Shown: positions 1 through 9,579, counted from the stretch's first letter. The stretch: 64,000 nt of DNA from Luteolibacter sp. Y139 (GCF_038066715.1 NZ_JBBUKT010000001.1:434001-498000), one strand, 5' to 3'. Made by a program: numbers and translations. The notes: generated from the sequence alone by a model not told the origin.

Positions 1-644
1 TGCCCGTCCGCCTGTGCATGGACCGCGGCGGCCTCTCCGGCGACGACGGCCCGACCCACCACGGCCTCTTCGACATCGGCTACCTCCGCCCCGTTCCCGG
101 CATCGTCCACATGCAGCCGGCCAATGAAGCCGAGTTCGTCGCGATGCTGAAATGGATGGCCCACTACGAGGCCGGCCCCACCGCCATCCGCTACCCGCGT
201 GGTCCCATTAACGGCACTCCGCTCGATGCTCCCGTCCCGCCGATTGAACTCGGCAAGGCGGTCGTCGAAGCCGAAGGCACCGACGTCGTCCTGATTGGCC
301 TCGGCACCCTCTTTGAGATGGCGAAGCAGACCAAGGCGATGCTGGAAGCCAAGGGCCTCTCCGTCGCCCTCGTAAATCCGCGCTTCATCAAGCCGCTCGA
401 TGGTGCCGTCTTCGAACGCTTCGCCAGCCAGTGCAAGGTCGTCTGCACCTTCGAGGACCACGTCCTCCACAACGGCTTCGGCTGCGGCGTGATCGAACTG
501 CTCCACGACGCCGGCATCACCACGCCGGTCGAGCGCATCGGCTGGCCGGACGAATTCGTCGAGCACGGCAAGCCGGACATCCTCATGAAGCTGCACGGCC
601 TGACGGCCGAAGCGGCCTTCGAGAAGGTGATGCGGCATTTCTAA
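1..644 (+). CDS. dxs: 1-deoxy-D-xylulose-5-phosphate synthase, C-terminal part (5' truncated by window edge)
   Basis: About 213 C-terminal codons are present and the frame is open from base 3. Dxs condenses pyruvate and glyceraldehyde 3-phosphate with thiamine diphosphate, the first step of the MEP isoprenoid pathway, in the cytosol. The fragment starts in the pyrimidine-binding domain with the family signature DRGGLSGDDGPTHHGLFD, followed by the transketolase C-terminal domain (VVLIGLGTLFEMA, then FEDHVLHNGFG). The double His and the acidic DDG in the first motif fit Dxs better than a plain transketolase. The TAA stop lies 2 bases before the next start codon, so the small downstream gene is probably cotranscribed. 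Confidence 0.93.
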   Translation, partial: PVRLCMDRGGLSGDDGPTHHGLFDIGYLRPVPGIVHMQPANEAEFVAMLKWMAHYEAGPTAIRYPRGPINGTPLDAPVPPIELGKAVVEAEGTDVVLIGLGTLFEMAKQTKAMLEAKGLSVALVNPRFIKPLDGAVFERFASQCKVVCTFEDHVLHNGFGCGVIELLHDAGITTPVERIGWPDEFVEHGKPDILMKLHGLTAEAAFEKVMRHF

Positions 645-645
645 C

Positions 646-882
646 ATGCTCTGGCTGCTAAAGCTGACCTCCCCGCTCGTCCTCGTGATCCGCGAGGGAA
701 AGGTCAGCCTGGCGAAAGGACGGCTTCCCGGCGGCACGATCCAGCAGGTCCAGGACGTCCTTTCAGACGCCGGGGTGACCTCCGGCACCATCCACGCCGA
801 TGGGGCCGGACGATTCCGCTTCTCCTACCACATCCCGGGAGAATTGCATCAGCGGTTGAGAAACGTCCTCGTTTCCCTATAG
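646..882 (+). CDS. Small DUF3634-like protein
   Basis: A 78-residue basic protein whose start codon follows the dxs stop almost directly. The N-terminal half reads LLKLTSPLVLVIREGKVSLAKGRLPGG, which resembles my recollection of the DUF3634 family (a short hydrophobic strand, then a VRxGxxxLxxGxLPG element). The C-terminal half is a mixed alpha/beta region with no catalytic motif. No function is known to me for the family. Coupling to dxs suggests cotranscription only. Confidence 0.6.
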   Translation: MLWLLKLTSPLVLVIREGKVSLAKGRLPGGTIQQVQDVLSDAGVTSGTIHADGAGRFRFSYHIPGELHQRLRNVLVSL

Positions 883-891
883 GCTCCCGCC

Positions 892-2145
892 ATGGCGGAG
901 ATTCACTATGAAGGGCTCGACGGTTGGTGGAAGTCCGCCGCCCTTTGGGGCGCTCTCGGCGTCATCATCGCCTTCGCGAATTTGCCACCATGGCTGTGGA
1001 TGGTCATCGCGATCGTCGCCGGTGCGGCCACCGGCGGGGCGTCCGCCTTCTGGCTCTCGAAAATGAAGACCAAGGCCATGTCCATCACGGGCTGGATCGG
1101 CCTGCTGGTCTTCGCGGGTTTGATCTATCTGCTGACGATATCCAATCCAGCCACTAGGGTTCCGACCATGGGCTTCTTCGCCCTCGGCTGCCTGTTCCAA
1201 TCGGCGAACATGCTCGTCTTCGGCATCGCTGGCACTCGCGCCATCAAGGTGCTGAACGAGAAAAACGCCGGCTGGCTGAGCAAACTGGGCGCCTCATCGA
1301 AGCGCGTGGGACCTCCGCCACCGGCACCACCAGCCGCGGACTACGATGCCTGTCGTACCAAACTCCTCGCCGCCCTCCCCGAGCCCCTCCGCTCGGACAT
1401 CGCCAATGCCTTCCAGACCGTCACGCTGGCCACGCCCTTCCGCTCCTTGCAAAGCATTTCACCCGCAGCCTCGTCACTCTCGGGTGCACCCTTGCTCGAC
1501 CCCGCCTTCGCCTGGCCGCACCTCCACGGGCAGCCGCTTGAATTCCTCGCCCAGCTCAATCTCGGGGAAATCCCCGATACCGGCCACGCCCGTCCGGCAG
1601 CTGGATTGATATCCTTCTTCTGCGACGTGGCAAATCAGCCATGGGGCCACGATGCCGATGATGTCGGGAAAACAGTGGTCCTCTTCACACCCGACCCATC
1701 GAATGCCCATCCGCTGCTGAAGCCCGGAACACCACCCCACGCTCCGCCGCGCAAGCCGCTTGCCTTCACCCGGACACCCGCGTTTTGCCTGACCGAAGAT
1801 CAAACCGACCGCCTCGATGACTTCATCCAAGAGACCGACGAGGCCACGGCATACACCGCCTCGGACATGCAGATGACGCTGGGTGAAGCGAACCCTCCGG
1901 AAAGCAACCGGGTGCTTTGTGCTCCCTCCCGTGTCCAAGGTGACATGGACGACGATCTCGCCAAAGCCGCGCGTTTTCTCGGCCTGCCGCTGGACACCGG
2001 GTGGACCCTGCTACTCCAGCTCGACTCCGATCGCGACCTCGGCTGGTGCTGGGGCGACAATGGCTTCCTCTACTTCTGGATCCCCACCGCGGATCTCGCG
2101 GAAGGCCGTTTCAATAGGGTCTGGACGATCCTCCAGTGCTGCTGA
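892..2145 (+). CDS. Membrane protein with C-terminal DUF1963 (YwqG-like) domain
   Basis: 417 residues. The first ~120 residues contain four hydrophobic segments (around 17-35, 37-55, 66-85 and 91-110), predicted membrane helices. After a Pro/Ala linker (~140-150) the remaining ~260 residues look like DUF1963: hydrophobic strands with SGAPLLDPAFAWP, then LEFLAQLNLGEIP, GLISFFCDV and the terminal GWCWGDNGFLYFWIP. DUF1963 proteins such as YwqG are usually soluble and uncharacterised, so the membrane fusion is unusual. Start chosen at the ATG 9 bases after the previous gene. Function unknown. Confidence 0.72.
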   Translation: MAEIHYEGLDGWWKSAALWGALGVIIAFANLPPWLWMVIAIVAGAATGGASAFWLSKMKTKAMSITGWIGLLVFAGLIYLLTISNPATRVPTMGFFALGCLFQSANMLVFGIAGTRAIKVLNEKNAGWLSKLGASSKRVGPPPPAPPAADYDACRTKLLAALPEPLRSDIANAFQTVTLATPFRSLQSISPAASSLSGAPLLDPAFAWPHLHGQPLEFLAQLNLGEIPDTGHARPAAGLISFFCDVANQPWGHDADDVGKTVVLFTPDPSNAHPLLKPGTPPHAPPRKPLAFTRTPAFCLTEDQTDRLDDFIQETDEATAYTASDMQMTLGEANPPESNRVLCAPSRVQGDMDDDLAKAARFLGLPLDTGWTLLLQLDSDRDLGWCWGDNGFLYFWIPTADLAEGRFNRVWTILQCC

Positions 2146-2156
2146 AGATTCCCGCC

Positions 2157-2393
2157 ATGGCCCAGTTCGTCGAGCGCATCGCCATCGAGTGGTATGAGGT
2201 TCAAGCCGGTCGCGTCCACGTCAGGAAGGGCAATCCCTCCCATCTCAAGCTGAACGCACTGAAGAAGCTGTTCGAAACCGAGAAGCTCCCCGCCCTCACC
2301 AGCTTCTGGACCACCAAGGACCGCTGCATCCACTTCAAGCTGAACTTCCCCCACAATCTGCGGCCCGCCGTGCTCGCGATCGTGGATCCCTGA
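2157..2393 (+). CDS. Small hypothetical protein
   Basis: 78 residues if the ATG at 2157 is used (MAQFVERIAIEW); an ATG at 2136 would overlap the preceding gene by 10 bases. The sequence is compact, mixed alpha/beta and lacks membrane segments or a signal peptide. I recognise no family. It lies 11 bases after the DUF1963 protein and may be its cotranscribed partner. Confidence 0.5.
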   Translation: MAQFVERIAIEWYEVQAGRVHVRKGNPSHLKLNALKKLFETEKLPALTSFWTTKDRCIHFKLNFPHNLRPAVLAIVDP

Positions 2394-2399
2394 TTTAAA

Positions 2400-2429
2400 C
2401 TTGGCGCTCTTGGCGTCTTGGCGGTTCCC
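2400..2429. repeat. Dispersed GCCAAG-type short repeat, copy 1
   Basis: The intergenic stretch just upstream of priA contains TTGGCG units in tandem at 8-9 base spacing. Its reverse complement shares the 15-mer CGCCAAGACGCCAAG with bases 63973-63987 at the other end of the window. The family looks like the short CGCCAAG-unit intergenic repeats present in many bacterial genomes. Its function is unknown. Confidence 0.55.
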
Positions 2430-2463
2430 ATCCCCGTCAGCCCGGCATAAAACGCACTCGCCG

Positions 2464-4698
2464 ATGCCCGCCGCCCGCGTCCTCATCGACGGCCCTTCCG
2501 AGCTCGTCTTCGACTACGCCATTCCCGATGGACTCAACGTCCAGCCCGGTTGCCGCGTCCGCATTCCCCTGCGCAATAAGCTCTCCCAAGGCACCGTTCT
2601 CGATCTGGTCGAGCAGCAGGATGACCTCGGCTTCGCCCTGCGTCCGCTCCATTCGCTCAGCGACCCCGAGCCGCTGATCACCCCGAATCTTCTCAAGGCC
2701 GGCCGCTGGATCGCCAGCTACTATGGGTGCAGTATCGAAAGCGTCATCCGCGCCCTGCTACCGGAAGCCGTCCGCACCGAGGACAACTCCGCCAAGGTCC
2801 GCAAGACCGTGGTGCTCGAAAACGAGCCATCGCCCGAAATCCTCGCCAAGCTCCAAAAGCGCGCTCCAAAGCAAGCTGCCATCCTTTCCCTGCTCACCCA
2901 CGCGCCGGACAAGAAGATCGCCCTCGCCGACCTTGGTGACGGAGCCTCCGCGTCGGTGAAGTCCCTCGCCAAACAAGAGCTCGTCCGCCTCATCGAAGAA
3001 GAAGTCCGCCGCGACCCAGAAGCCGACGGCATCGAGGAAATCCTTCCCGATTCCCCTCTCCCTCTCAATGACGAGCAAGAAGCCGCGCTCAAGGTCGTCC
3101 TTGAATCGCTCAACGCCCCATCCTCTTCCACTCCTTCATCTCCCATCCTCCTCCACGGCGTCACCGGCTCCGGCAAGACCGAAGTCTACCTCCAAGCCGC
3201 CCGCGCCACGCTCGATCTCGGCAAGACAGTCCTCGTCCTCGTCCCGGAAATTTCCCTAACACCCCAGACCGTCCGCCGCTTCCGCGCCCGTTTTGCCGGC
3301 ATTCAGGAGCAAGTCGCCGTCTTGCATTCGAATCTCTCCCAAGGCGAGCGCTTCGATGAATGGCACCGCATCCGCAAGGGCATTGCCCGCATCGTCATCG
3401 GCGCACGCTCCGCCGTCTTCGCGCCGCTGCCGGACCTCGGCCTCATCCTGGTGGATGAGGAACACGAGAACACCTACAAGCAGGACCAGATCCCCCGCTA
3501 TCACGGCCGCGATGTCGCCGTGCTGCGCGCCGCACTTGAAAACTGCACCATCGTCCTGGGCTCCGCCACGCCGTCGCTGGAGTCGTTTCAAAACACGCTC
3601 GAAGGAAAGTACAAGCTTGTCCGCCTCGCCAAGCGAGCCGACGGCCAATCGCTGCCGTTGATCCGCGTGCTCGACATGCGCCTGGAGAAGCAGAAGCAAA
3701 AAGGCGGCATGGCAATCCTCTCCGATCGCCTGCGCAACGCGCTCGAGCAACGCCTCCTCAAGAACGAGCAATCCATCCTCTTCCTCAATCGCCGCGGCTT
3801 CGCCCGCTCCCTGCAATGCCCCTCCTGCGGCCACGTCTGCATGTGCCCGCATTGCTCGGTGCCGCTCACCTACCACCGCGAGGACGAGCGCCTGATGTGC
3901 CACATCTGCGGCCACCAGGCCGTCGTCCCGCGCAAGTGCCCCGAATGCCGCGACCCCGCCATCGCCCTGCAAGGTTACGGCACCCAGAAGGTCGAAGAGG
4001 TCATCGCAAAGGTGCTGCCGCAAGCAAAGATCGCCCGCATCGATGCCGATGCCATGCGCAAGAAGCACGCCCTGCGCGACCTGCTCAATGCCTTCCAAGC
4101 CCGCAAGATCGACGTGCTCATCGGCACCCAGATGATCGCCAAGGGCCTGCACTTCCCGAACGTCACGCTGGTCGGCATCCTCAATGCCGATATCGGCCTC
4201 CACGTCCCCGACTTCCGTGCCGGCGAGCGCGTCTTCCAGCTTCTCACCCAGGTCGCCGGCCGCGCTGGCCGCGGCGATCTCGAAGGCGAGGTCATCGTGC
4301 AGACCTTCACGCCGCACTCCCCGTCGGTCCAGTTCGCCCGCCATCACGACTTCGATGGCTTTGCCGAGCAGGAGCTGGAATTCCGCCGCCAATTCGGCTT
4401 CCCGCCCTTCGCCCACTGCGCCGTCCTCACCAGCCGCTCCACCCACGAGCGCCGCGCCGAGTTCACGCTGCAAACGCTTCACCGCCGCCTCACTGAGAAT
4501 CCCCCTCCGGGCCTCATGATCGGCGAGCCCATGCCCAGCCCGCTGGTGAAAACCCACGGCCAATTCCGCTTCCAGCTCATGCTGCGCAGCGCGAAGGCCC
4601 GCCCCATGACCCGCCACGTTCAGCAGGTGCTCCAAAAGACCACCCTGCCAGAAGACGTGACCGTCGTCTTCGACATGGACGCGTGGAGTTTCACGTAA
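2464..4698 (+). CDS. priA: Primosomal protein N' (replication restart helicase PriA)
   Basis: 744 residues. PriA is a superfamily 2 DNA helicase that recognises abandoned forks and reloads the replisome. Visible features: N-terminal 3'-DNA-binding domain (1-~110), Walker A GVTGSGKTE (~232-240), Walker B DEEH (~330), and a double zinc site with eight cysteines at ~452-505 (CPSCGHVCMCPHC, CHICG, CPEC) inserted between the helicase motifs, followed by GYGTQKVEE and the C-terminal lobes. Length fits the family. An in-frame ATG at 2401 would add 21 residues without homology, so 2464 is preferred. The codon pair at 3256 (CTA ACA) is rare for this gene; see the YCTAACAR finding. Confidence 0.96.
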   Translation: MPAARVLIDGPSELVFDYAIPDGLNVQPGCRVRIPLRNKLSQGTVLDLVEQQDDLGFALRPLHSLSDPEPLITPNLLKAGRWIASYYGCSIESVIRALLPEAVRTEDNSAKVRKTVVLENEPSPEILAKLQKRAPKQAAILSLLTHAPDKKIALADLGDGASASVKSLAKQELVRLIEEEVRRDPEADGIEEILPDSPLPLNDEQEAALKVVLESLNAPSSSTPSSPILLHGVTGSGKTEVYLQAARATLDLGKTVLVLVPEISLTPQTVRRFRARFAGIQEQVAVLHSNLSQGERFDEWHRIRKGIARIVIGARSAVFAPLPDLGLILVDEEHENTYKQDQIPRYHGRDVAVLRAALENCTIVLGSATPSLESFQNTLEGKYKLVRLAKRADGQSLPLIRVLDMRLEKQKQKGGMAILSDRLRNALEQRLLKNEQSILFLNRRGFARSLQCPSCGHVCMCPHCSVPLTYHREDERLMCHICGHQAVVPRKCPECRDPAIALQGYGTQKVEEVIAKVLPQAKIARIDADAMRKKHALRDLLNAFQARKIDVLIGTQMIAKGLHFPNVTLVGILNADIGLHVPDFRAGERVFQLLTQVAGRAGRGDLEGEVIVQTFTPHSPSVQFARHHDFDGFAEQELEFRRQFGFPPFAHCAVLTSRSTHERRAEFTLQTLHRRLTENPPPGLMIGEPMPSPLVKTHGQFRFQLMLRSAKARPMTRHVQQVLQKTTLPEDVTVVFDMDAWSFT

Positions 4699-4774
4699 TC
4701 TTATAAACCAAGCGCCCGATACCGGCGTCTTGTCATGGGACACCTTGCCATCCCGAAACCCACGCTCCCTGTTC

Positions 4775-6781
4775 ATGGCGAAAGCCCTCCGCATCCTCGT
4801 TTTACTCCTTTTCTGTCTCGCGACCAACGCACGGGCAGCAGGCAACAATTGGATGACCCTGCTCAACGGCACCCTGCCACTCTCGCAGTATTCCCTCCCC
4901 GGCACCCACGATTCTGGCGCACGCTACGAACCGCTCTCCGGCACTGCCAAATGCCAGAACCTCACCATCGCCGAGCAGCTCAATGCCGGCGTCCGCTTCC
5001 TCGACATCCGCTGCCGTCACCTGAACGACGCCTTCGTCATCCACCACGGCCAAGTCTATCAGAACATCAATTTCGCCGACGTCCTCAATGACACCATCGG
5101 CTTCCTCAACGCGAATCCCGGCGAAGCCGTCATCATGAGCGTGAAGGAGGAATACGACCCCTCCGGCAATACCCGCTCCTTCGAAGCCACCTTCGACGCC
5201 TACACCTCACAAAGCCCCGGCAAGTGGTATCTCGGCGCCAGCATCCCGACGCTCGATGCCGCCCGCGGGAAGATCGTCCTCTTCCGCCGCTTCGGCGCTT
5301 CATCCACGCCCAAGGGCATCGACGCCTCGAACTGGCCGGACAACACCACTTTCAGCACCGGCGGCACTCTCCGCGTTCAAGACAACTACAATGTCCCTGA
5401 CAACAACGCCAAGTGGAACCAGATCCTCGCGATCCTGAATGAAGCCCGCTATGGCGGCCCCGGCACCCTTTACGTGAACTTCTCCAGCGGCGTCCGCAGC
5501 GGCACCTTCGGCATCCCCGACATCACCACCGTCTCGAACAACATCAACCCGCGGCTCACCACCTATTTCAATGCCAATCCGAGCGGTCGCTTCGGAGCCA
5601 TACTGATGGACTTCGCCGACGCCGCGAAAGCCAGCCAGATCTATAACACCAACGCCCCCACGGGCCGCGCCGTCCAACACCCCGCGCACTTCATGATCGT
5701 CAATCGCAACAGCGCCAAGGCGATCGACCTCATCAGCGGCAACACCGCCAATGGCGCACAGGTCAACCAGTGGACCTACGACTACAATGGCCCCAACCAG
5801 CGCTGGTCCCTCGCCCCGACCGAGAATGTCGATCACTTCCGCATCGTCTCCTGGGTCAGCGGCAAGTGCGCCTGCATCGAGAATGACGCCACCACCACCG
5901 GAGCCAAGGTCCATGCATGGGACTACACCGGCAACAACCCGGCCCAGCAGTTCGACCTGATCGATGCCGGCAATGGCTACTTCAAGCTCCGCAATGTGAA
6001 CAGCGGACTCGTGCTGGAAATCACCAACGCCGGCACCGCCAACAACGACCGCATTCAGCAAAACACCGACACCGGTTCGGCCAACCAACAATGGCGGCTC
6101 CAACCATGGGGCGACTACTTCATCCGCGCCTCCACCGGGAAATACATCTGCATCGAAGGCTCGGGAAACTCGAACGGCAACCGCATCGTCCAATACGCAT
6201 GGGAGAATAACCTGTGGTTCCTGTGGCGCCTCGATGGCGTGACCAATGGCCACCTCAAGGCCTCCAGCCTCAATGCCCCCGCCCGCGTCCTCTGCGTCCC
6301 GAATGCCTCCATCACCGCGGGCATCGACTGCCACCTCTACGACTACAGCACCGCCAACACCGGCGACCAGAAGCTGCGCATCCTGCCGAAGACCAACGGC
6401 CTCTTCAAATTCTACTTCGTCCACGATGGCATGGCCTGGGACATCCCCGGCGGCCAGACCGCCAACCTCGTGCCCCTCGAGCAGTATCCTGACAACGCCA
6501 ACTCGTGGCAGGAGTTCCAGCTTGAACGCGCGGTGATCCCCGGCAACCCGCGCGGCTTGATCATTCCCACGGTCTCGATGAATCGCGGCATCAGCTCCGC
6601 CGTCCTCACGTGGCCTTCCCAAGTCGGCTATCTCTACCAACCGGAGTGGTCCGATAACCTCGTCTCTTGGCAAAAAGTCGTCCCCTCCGCACTCACCGGA
6701 ACCGGCTCGACCCTCACCGCCACGCACACCGGAATCGCCACCAGACGCTTCTACCGGATCGTCATTTCTCCGGCCTCCTGA
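4775..6781 (+). CDS. Secreted phosphatidylinositol-specific phospholipase C with ricin-type lectin repeats
   Basis: 668 residues. The N-terminus MAKALRILVLLLFCLATNARA is a Sec signal peptide, which decides the start at 4775 over an upstream ATG at 4730. Residues ~26-300 form a bacterial PI-PLC X-type barrel: SLPGTHDSG (first catalytic His), RFLDIRCR, and VIHHG (second catalytic His). Residues ~306-588 contain ricin-B/CBM13-like repeats (NRNSAKAIDL, QVNQWTYD, NQRWSL, NQQWRLQPW). The last ~80 residues are a beta-rich tail with QPEWSDNLVSWQ also seen in other secreted proteins here. Expected activity: cleavage of phosphatidylinositol or GPI head groups outside the cell; substrate not provable from sequence. 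Confidence 0.85.
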   Translation: MAKALRILVLLLFCLATNARAAGNNWMTLLNGTLPLSQYSLPGTHDSGARYEPLSGTAKCQNLTIAEQLNAGVRFLDIRCRHLNDAFVIHHGQVYQNINFADVLNDTIGFLNANPGEAVIMSVKEEYDPSGNTRSFEATFDAYTSQSPGKWYLGASIPTLDAARGKIVLFRRFGASSTPKGIDASNWPDNTTFSTGGTLRVQDNYNVPDNNAKWNQILAILNEARYGGPGTLYVNFSSGVRSGTFGIPDITTVSNNINPRLTTYFNANPSGRFGAILMDFADAAKASQIYNTNAPTGRAVQHPAHFMIVNRNSAKAIDLISGNTANGAQVNQWTYDYNGPNQRWSLAPTENVDHFRIVSWVSGKCACIENDATTTGAKVHAWDYTGNNPAQQFDLIDAGNGYFKLRNVNSGLVLEITNAGTANNDRIQQNTDTGSANQQWRLQPWGDYFIRASTGKYICIEGSGNSNGNRIVQYAWENNLWFLWRLDGVTNGHLKASSLNAPARVLCVPNASITAGIDCHLYDYSTANTGDQKLRILPKTNGLFKFYFVHDGMAWDIPGGQTANLVPLEQYPDNANSWQEFQLERAVIPGNPRGLIIPTVSMNRGISSAVLTWPSQVGYLYQPEWSDNLVSWQKVVPSALTGTGSTLTATHTGIATRRFYRIVISPAS

Positions 6782-6930
6782 CCGTCCCGGCCTGCCTCGA
6801 AACGCCGGTTTTCACGTAGAAAAGCCGTGTACGAAGCGTTTCGGGACGCTCCGCGATGACACATTCCAACTTGCCGGAGCCGCGGACCCGGTCGATGGGT
6901 GACTGCTATTCCAAAAAAACCGCAGTGAGC

Positions 6931-8070
6931 ATGAAACCCACATTCGCCGACGAGAAGAAGCTGAAGGAGGATCTGAAAGAGAATCCTGCCGACTGGGAAA
7001 CGCGCAAGCGACTCGCCCATCTCCTCTATGATCAGGAACGCTTCACCGATGCCGCCAACCTCGTGTGGGGGGCTGAAGAGATCCCGAACATCGACCTCGA
7101 GCTGGCCTTCGCCGCCCGTGTGCTCGCCAAGGCCGCGCCGCGGAAAGCCATCCGCCTGCTCACCGCATTGTTAGAACTCAACCAAGGCAAAGCCGTCCAA
7201 AACCTCGGCCTCGCCAATGCCCTGCTTCATCACGGCATGGTCCTCCAGGCCGCGCGCTTCTACGGCGCCGCCATGGAAGCCGACCCCGAACTCGGCAATC
7301 CGGACCTCGAGCACTTCATTCTCTGGACCGATGACGAGGAATCACTCTGGGGCAATTTCAAAAACCGCCGTCCCACCCTCGGCGAGCTGCCATGGATGAA
7401 GCGCAGCATGGAAGAGTCCATGCGCCTCACCGCTTCCGTCAGCCGCCACACCACGCCGATCAAAGTGGCCAGCCTCGCACCGGCATTGGGCGAAGACCTC
7501 TCGAACGAACTCTACGAACAAACGGCCGCGAAGAGCGCACAGCCAAGTCCGCCGCCCGCAGTGACCATTCCGATGGATCGCGTCGCGCCAAAGGATCGCC
7601 TCTTCGATCCCGATCTCGGCGCACCCGCTGCAGAGCCGGCGAAAAAGAGGGCTGCACGTCCAGCCGCCAAGAAGGCCGCCACCAAAACCGCGACCAAAGC
7701 AGCCGCAGTCCCTCAGCCGGATCTCTCTGCTTCAACACCCGCGCCGGACCTGCCATCCACACCCGCTCCGGCTCTGCGCCCGCCCGACTTCGCAGCGCCA
7801 CCTGCCGGAAGCCCACGCCAACCCGACCTGCCCCCGGGATCAGGAGCACCTCCCGCAGCTGCGCCCCGGAAACTCGATTTGCCACAATTGGGCGAACAAT
7901 CGGTGGCCGCAAAGATGCCCGTCCCGCCACCCAGCCTGCCCGGCGGCGCGAAGGCCCCGCCACGGCCCGCTTCACCCGACCTTCCAGGCCTCACGAAGCT
8001 CAAGCTCACGCCCTCACATCCGTCGAAGCTGAAAATGCCACCCTCGGTGAAGAGCGGCGAAGAAAGCTGA
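6931..8070 (+). CDS. TPR-like protein with long Pro/Ala/Lys-rich C-terminal half
   Basis: 379 residues starting at MKPTFADEKKLKEDL (an in-frame ATG at 6856 gives an implausible leader). Residues ~1-130 look like two to three TPR-type helical hairpins (DWETRKRLAHLLYDQERF, then QNLGLANALLHHGMVLQAARFYGAAM). From ~225 the sequence becomes low complexity: a Lys/Ala stretch resembling histone H1 tails (KKRAARPAAKKAATKTATK), then Pro-rich segments with repeated PDL motifs (about 250-379). No signal peptide. The tail could bind nucleic acid or protein partners; that is speculation. Function unknown. Confidence 0.7.
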   Translation: MKPTFADEKKLKEDLKENPADWETRKRLAHLLYDQERFTDAANLVWGAEEIPNIDLELAFAARVLAKAAPRKAIRLLTALLELNQGKAVQNLGLANALLHHGMVLQAARFYGAAMEADPELGNPDLEHFILWTDDEESLWGNFKNRRPTLGELPWMKRSMEESMRLTASVSRHTTPIKVASLAPALGEDLSNELYEQTAAKSAQPSPPPAVTIPMDRVAPKDRLFDPDLGAPAAEPAKKRAARPAAKKAATKTATKAAAVPQPDLSASTPAPDLPSTPAPALRPPDFAAPPAGSPRQPDLPPGSGAPPAAAPRKLDLPQLGEQSVAAKMPVPPPSLPGGAKAPPRPASPDLPGLTKLKLTPSHPSKLKMPPSVKSGEES

Positions 8071-8124
8071 CCCCGGCAATCTCCCGGATCGACTAGCCTT
8101 CATCGGGCCGCTATCGCTCGGCCC

Positions 8125-9579
8125 ATGAAGGTGTCCCCCGCGTCCCTCGCCGCCGCATTCCTGCTCGGCACGGCATCATTGCCCGCTGCCGAGCAGATCG
8201 TCACGCTCGGTGACTCGCTGACCTTCGCCTACGAGGCCTCGTTCGCCTTCACCAAGAAGATCAACGGCACCACCTACGGCGACGGCTTCGGCAGCGGCGT
8301 CCGCAATTGGGCAGAGATCCTCAGCTCCAGCACCTATCGCCAGGCGTTCTTCGACCTCGGAGCCCGCGATACCATTTCAATCTTCAGCCTCTTCAATCCC
8401 ACCGGCAACGTCCAACTCTACTTCCGCCAGAAGAACAACTGGGCGGTTCCCGGCCTGAAGGTGGATCAGCTCCGCCGCTTCGTGAGCCACGAGGCCACCA
8501 TGACACAGCTTCTCGCCGAGGACCCCGACTACTCGAGCCTGCTCACCGCGCTGAACTTCTCCGACTTCAAAGAGAGCACCGACTTCAATGTCACCGATCT
8601 CGAAACCCAGATCTCGACGATCGCCGAGCGCCTCACCTTCTTCATTGGCGGCAATGACATCAATGCCATCTACGGCACCATCTACAATGGCGGCTCACCC
8701 GGCACCTTCGTCGATGACTTCATCGCGGACTCCGCGTCCATCCTCGACCGCGTCCTCGCGCTAAAGCCATCCCTCCAGATCGTGGTGGTGAATGTTCCGC
8801 ACGTCGGCATCACGCCGGACGTGCAGTCGAGCTATCCCACCGACCCGGTCAAGACCGCCCGCGTCACCGCGGTGCTGAATGATCTCAACTCACGATTGGC
8901 AAACCTCGCAACAGCACGCGGACTCGCCTACGCCGACATCTACACCACCACGCTGTCGCTGCTGAATCCGGCACCAATGTGCATCCAGGGCATCCAGTTT
9001 CAGAACAGCGGATCCACCACCGGCGACCTGAACTACGTGTGGCTGAATGGCCCGGTCAGCGCGAACTTCCATCCGAACACCAACGCCCAGGCCGTCATCG
9101 CGAATACCATCATCGATGCCTTCAATCGCCGCTACGCCACCGGCATCGCCCCCCTCACCGCCACCGAGATCCTCGGCGGCCTGCTCGGCAAGTCCGCGAC
9201 TGCCATCAACATGACCTACGCCACTTGGATCTCCAATTTCGGCTATCCCAACGCTTCCGAGAACGACGACTCGGATGGCGACGGGATCCCCGCCGGCCTG
9301 GAATTCGCCCTCGGCCTCAATCCTTCCCTCCGCGACTCGTGGAAGGTCTCCAGCCGCATCGTCAATGGAGCAGGCGGCAAGGAACTCGAGCTCTCCTACC
9401 CGCTTCGCCTCACCAGCTCCACCCGCTTCACCTTGCGCCCCGCTTCCTCCACCGGTCTGCCGGGAACGTTCGTCCCCTTCGCCACGGCACCCGCCCCCGG
9501 CACCGATGGCCTTGCCCGTGCGCGGGTTTCCGCCACCGGCTCCCGCGCCTTCCTCCGGCTGAATTGCACGCTTCCCTGA
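8125..9579 (+). CDS. Secreted SGNH/GDSL hydrolase with calcium-loop C-terminal module
   Basis: 484 residues with a Sec signal peptide (MKVSPASLAAAFLLGTASLPAA). SGNH blocks are visible: EQIVTLGDSLT (~28-38, nucleophile Ser), FIGGNDIN (~172, Gly/Asn oxyanion residues) and SANFHPN (~314-320, catalytic His). This is the esterase/acylhydrolase fold; the substrate is probably an extracellular acyl ester. Residues ~378-396 (NDDSDGDGIPAGLEFALGLN) are a thrombospondin-type-3-like Asp-rich loop that, together with the beta-rich tail, recurs in secreted proteins of this window. Confidence 0.85.
   Translation: MKVSPASLAAAFLLGTASLPAAEQIVTLGDSLTFAYEASFAFTKKINGTTYGDGFGSGVRNWAEILSSSTYRQAFFDLGARDTISIFSLFNPTGNVQLYFRQKNNWAVPGLKVDQLRRFVSHEATMTQLLAEDPDYSSLLTALNFSDFKESTDFNVTDLETQISTIAERLTFFIGGNDINAIYGTIYNGGSPGTFVDDFIADSASILDRVLALKPSLQIVVVNVPHVGITPDVQSSYPTDPVKTARVTAVLNDLNSRLANLATARGLAYADIYTTTLSLLNPAPMCIQGIQFQNSGSTTGDLNYVWLNGPVSANFHPNTNAQAVIANTIIDAFNRRYATGIAPLTATEILGGLLGKSATAINMTYATWISNFGYPNASENDDSDGDGIPAGLEFALGLNPSLRDSWKVSSRIVNGAGGKELELSYPLRLTSSTRFTLRPASSTGLPGTFVPFATAPAPGTDGLARARVSATGSRAFLRLNCTLP

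Noticed and set aside
3256..4905. 549-codon open frame opposite priA on the minus strand
   Set aside because: Antisense shadow of a GC-rich gene; composition is Ala/Gly/Val/Asp-biased and priA is certain.
5300..6727. 475-codon minus-strand frame opposite the PI-PLC gene
   Set aside because: Shadow frame of a recognised gene with signal peptide and catalytic motifs.
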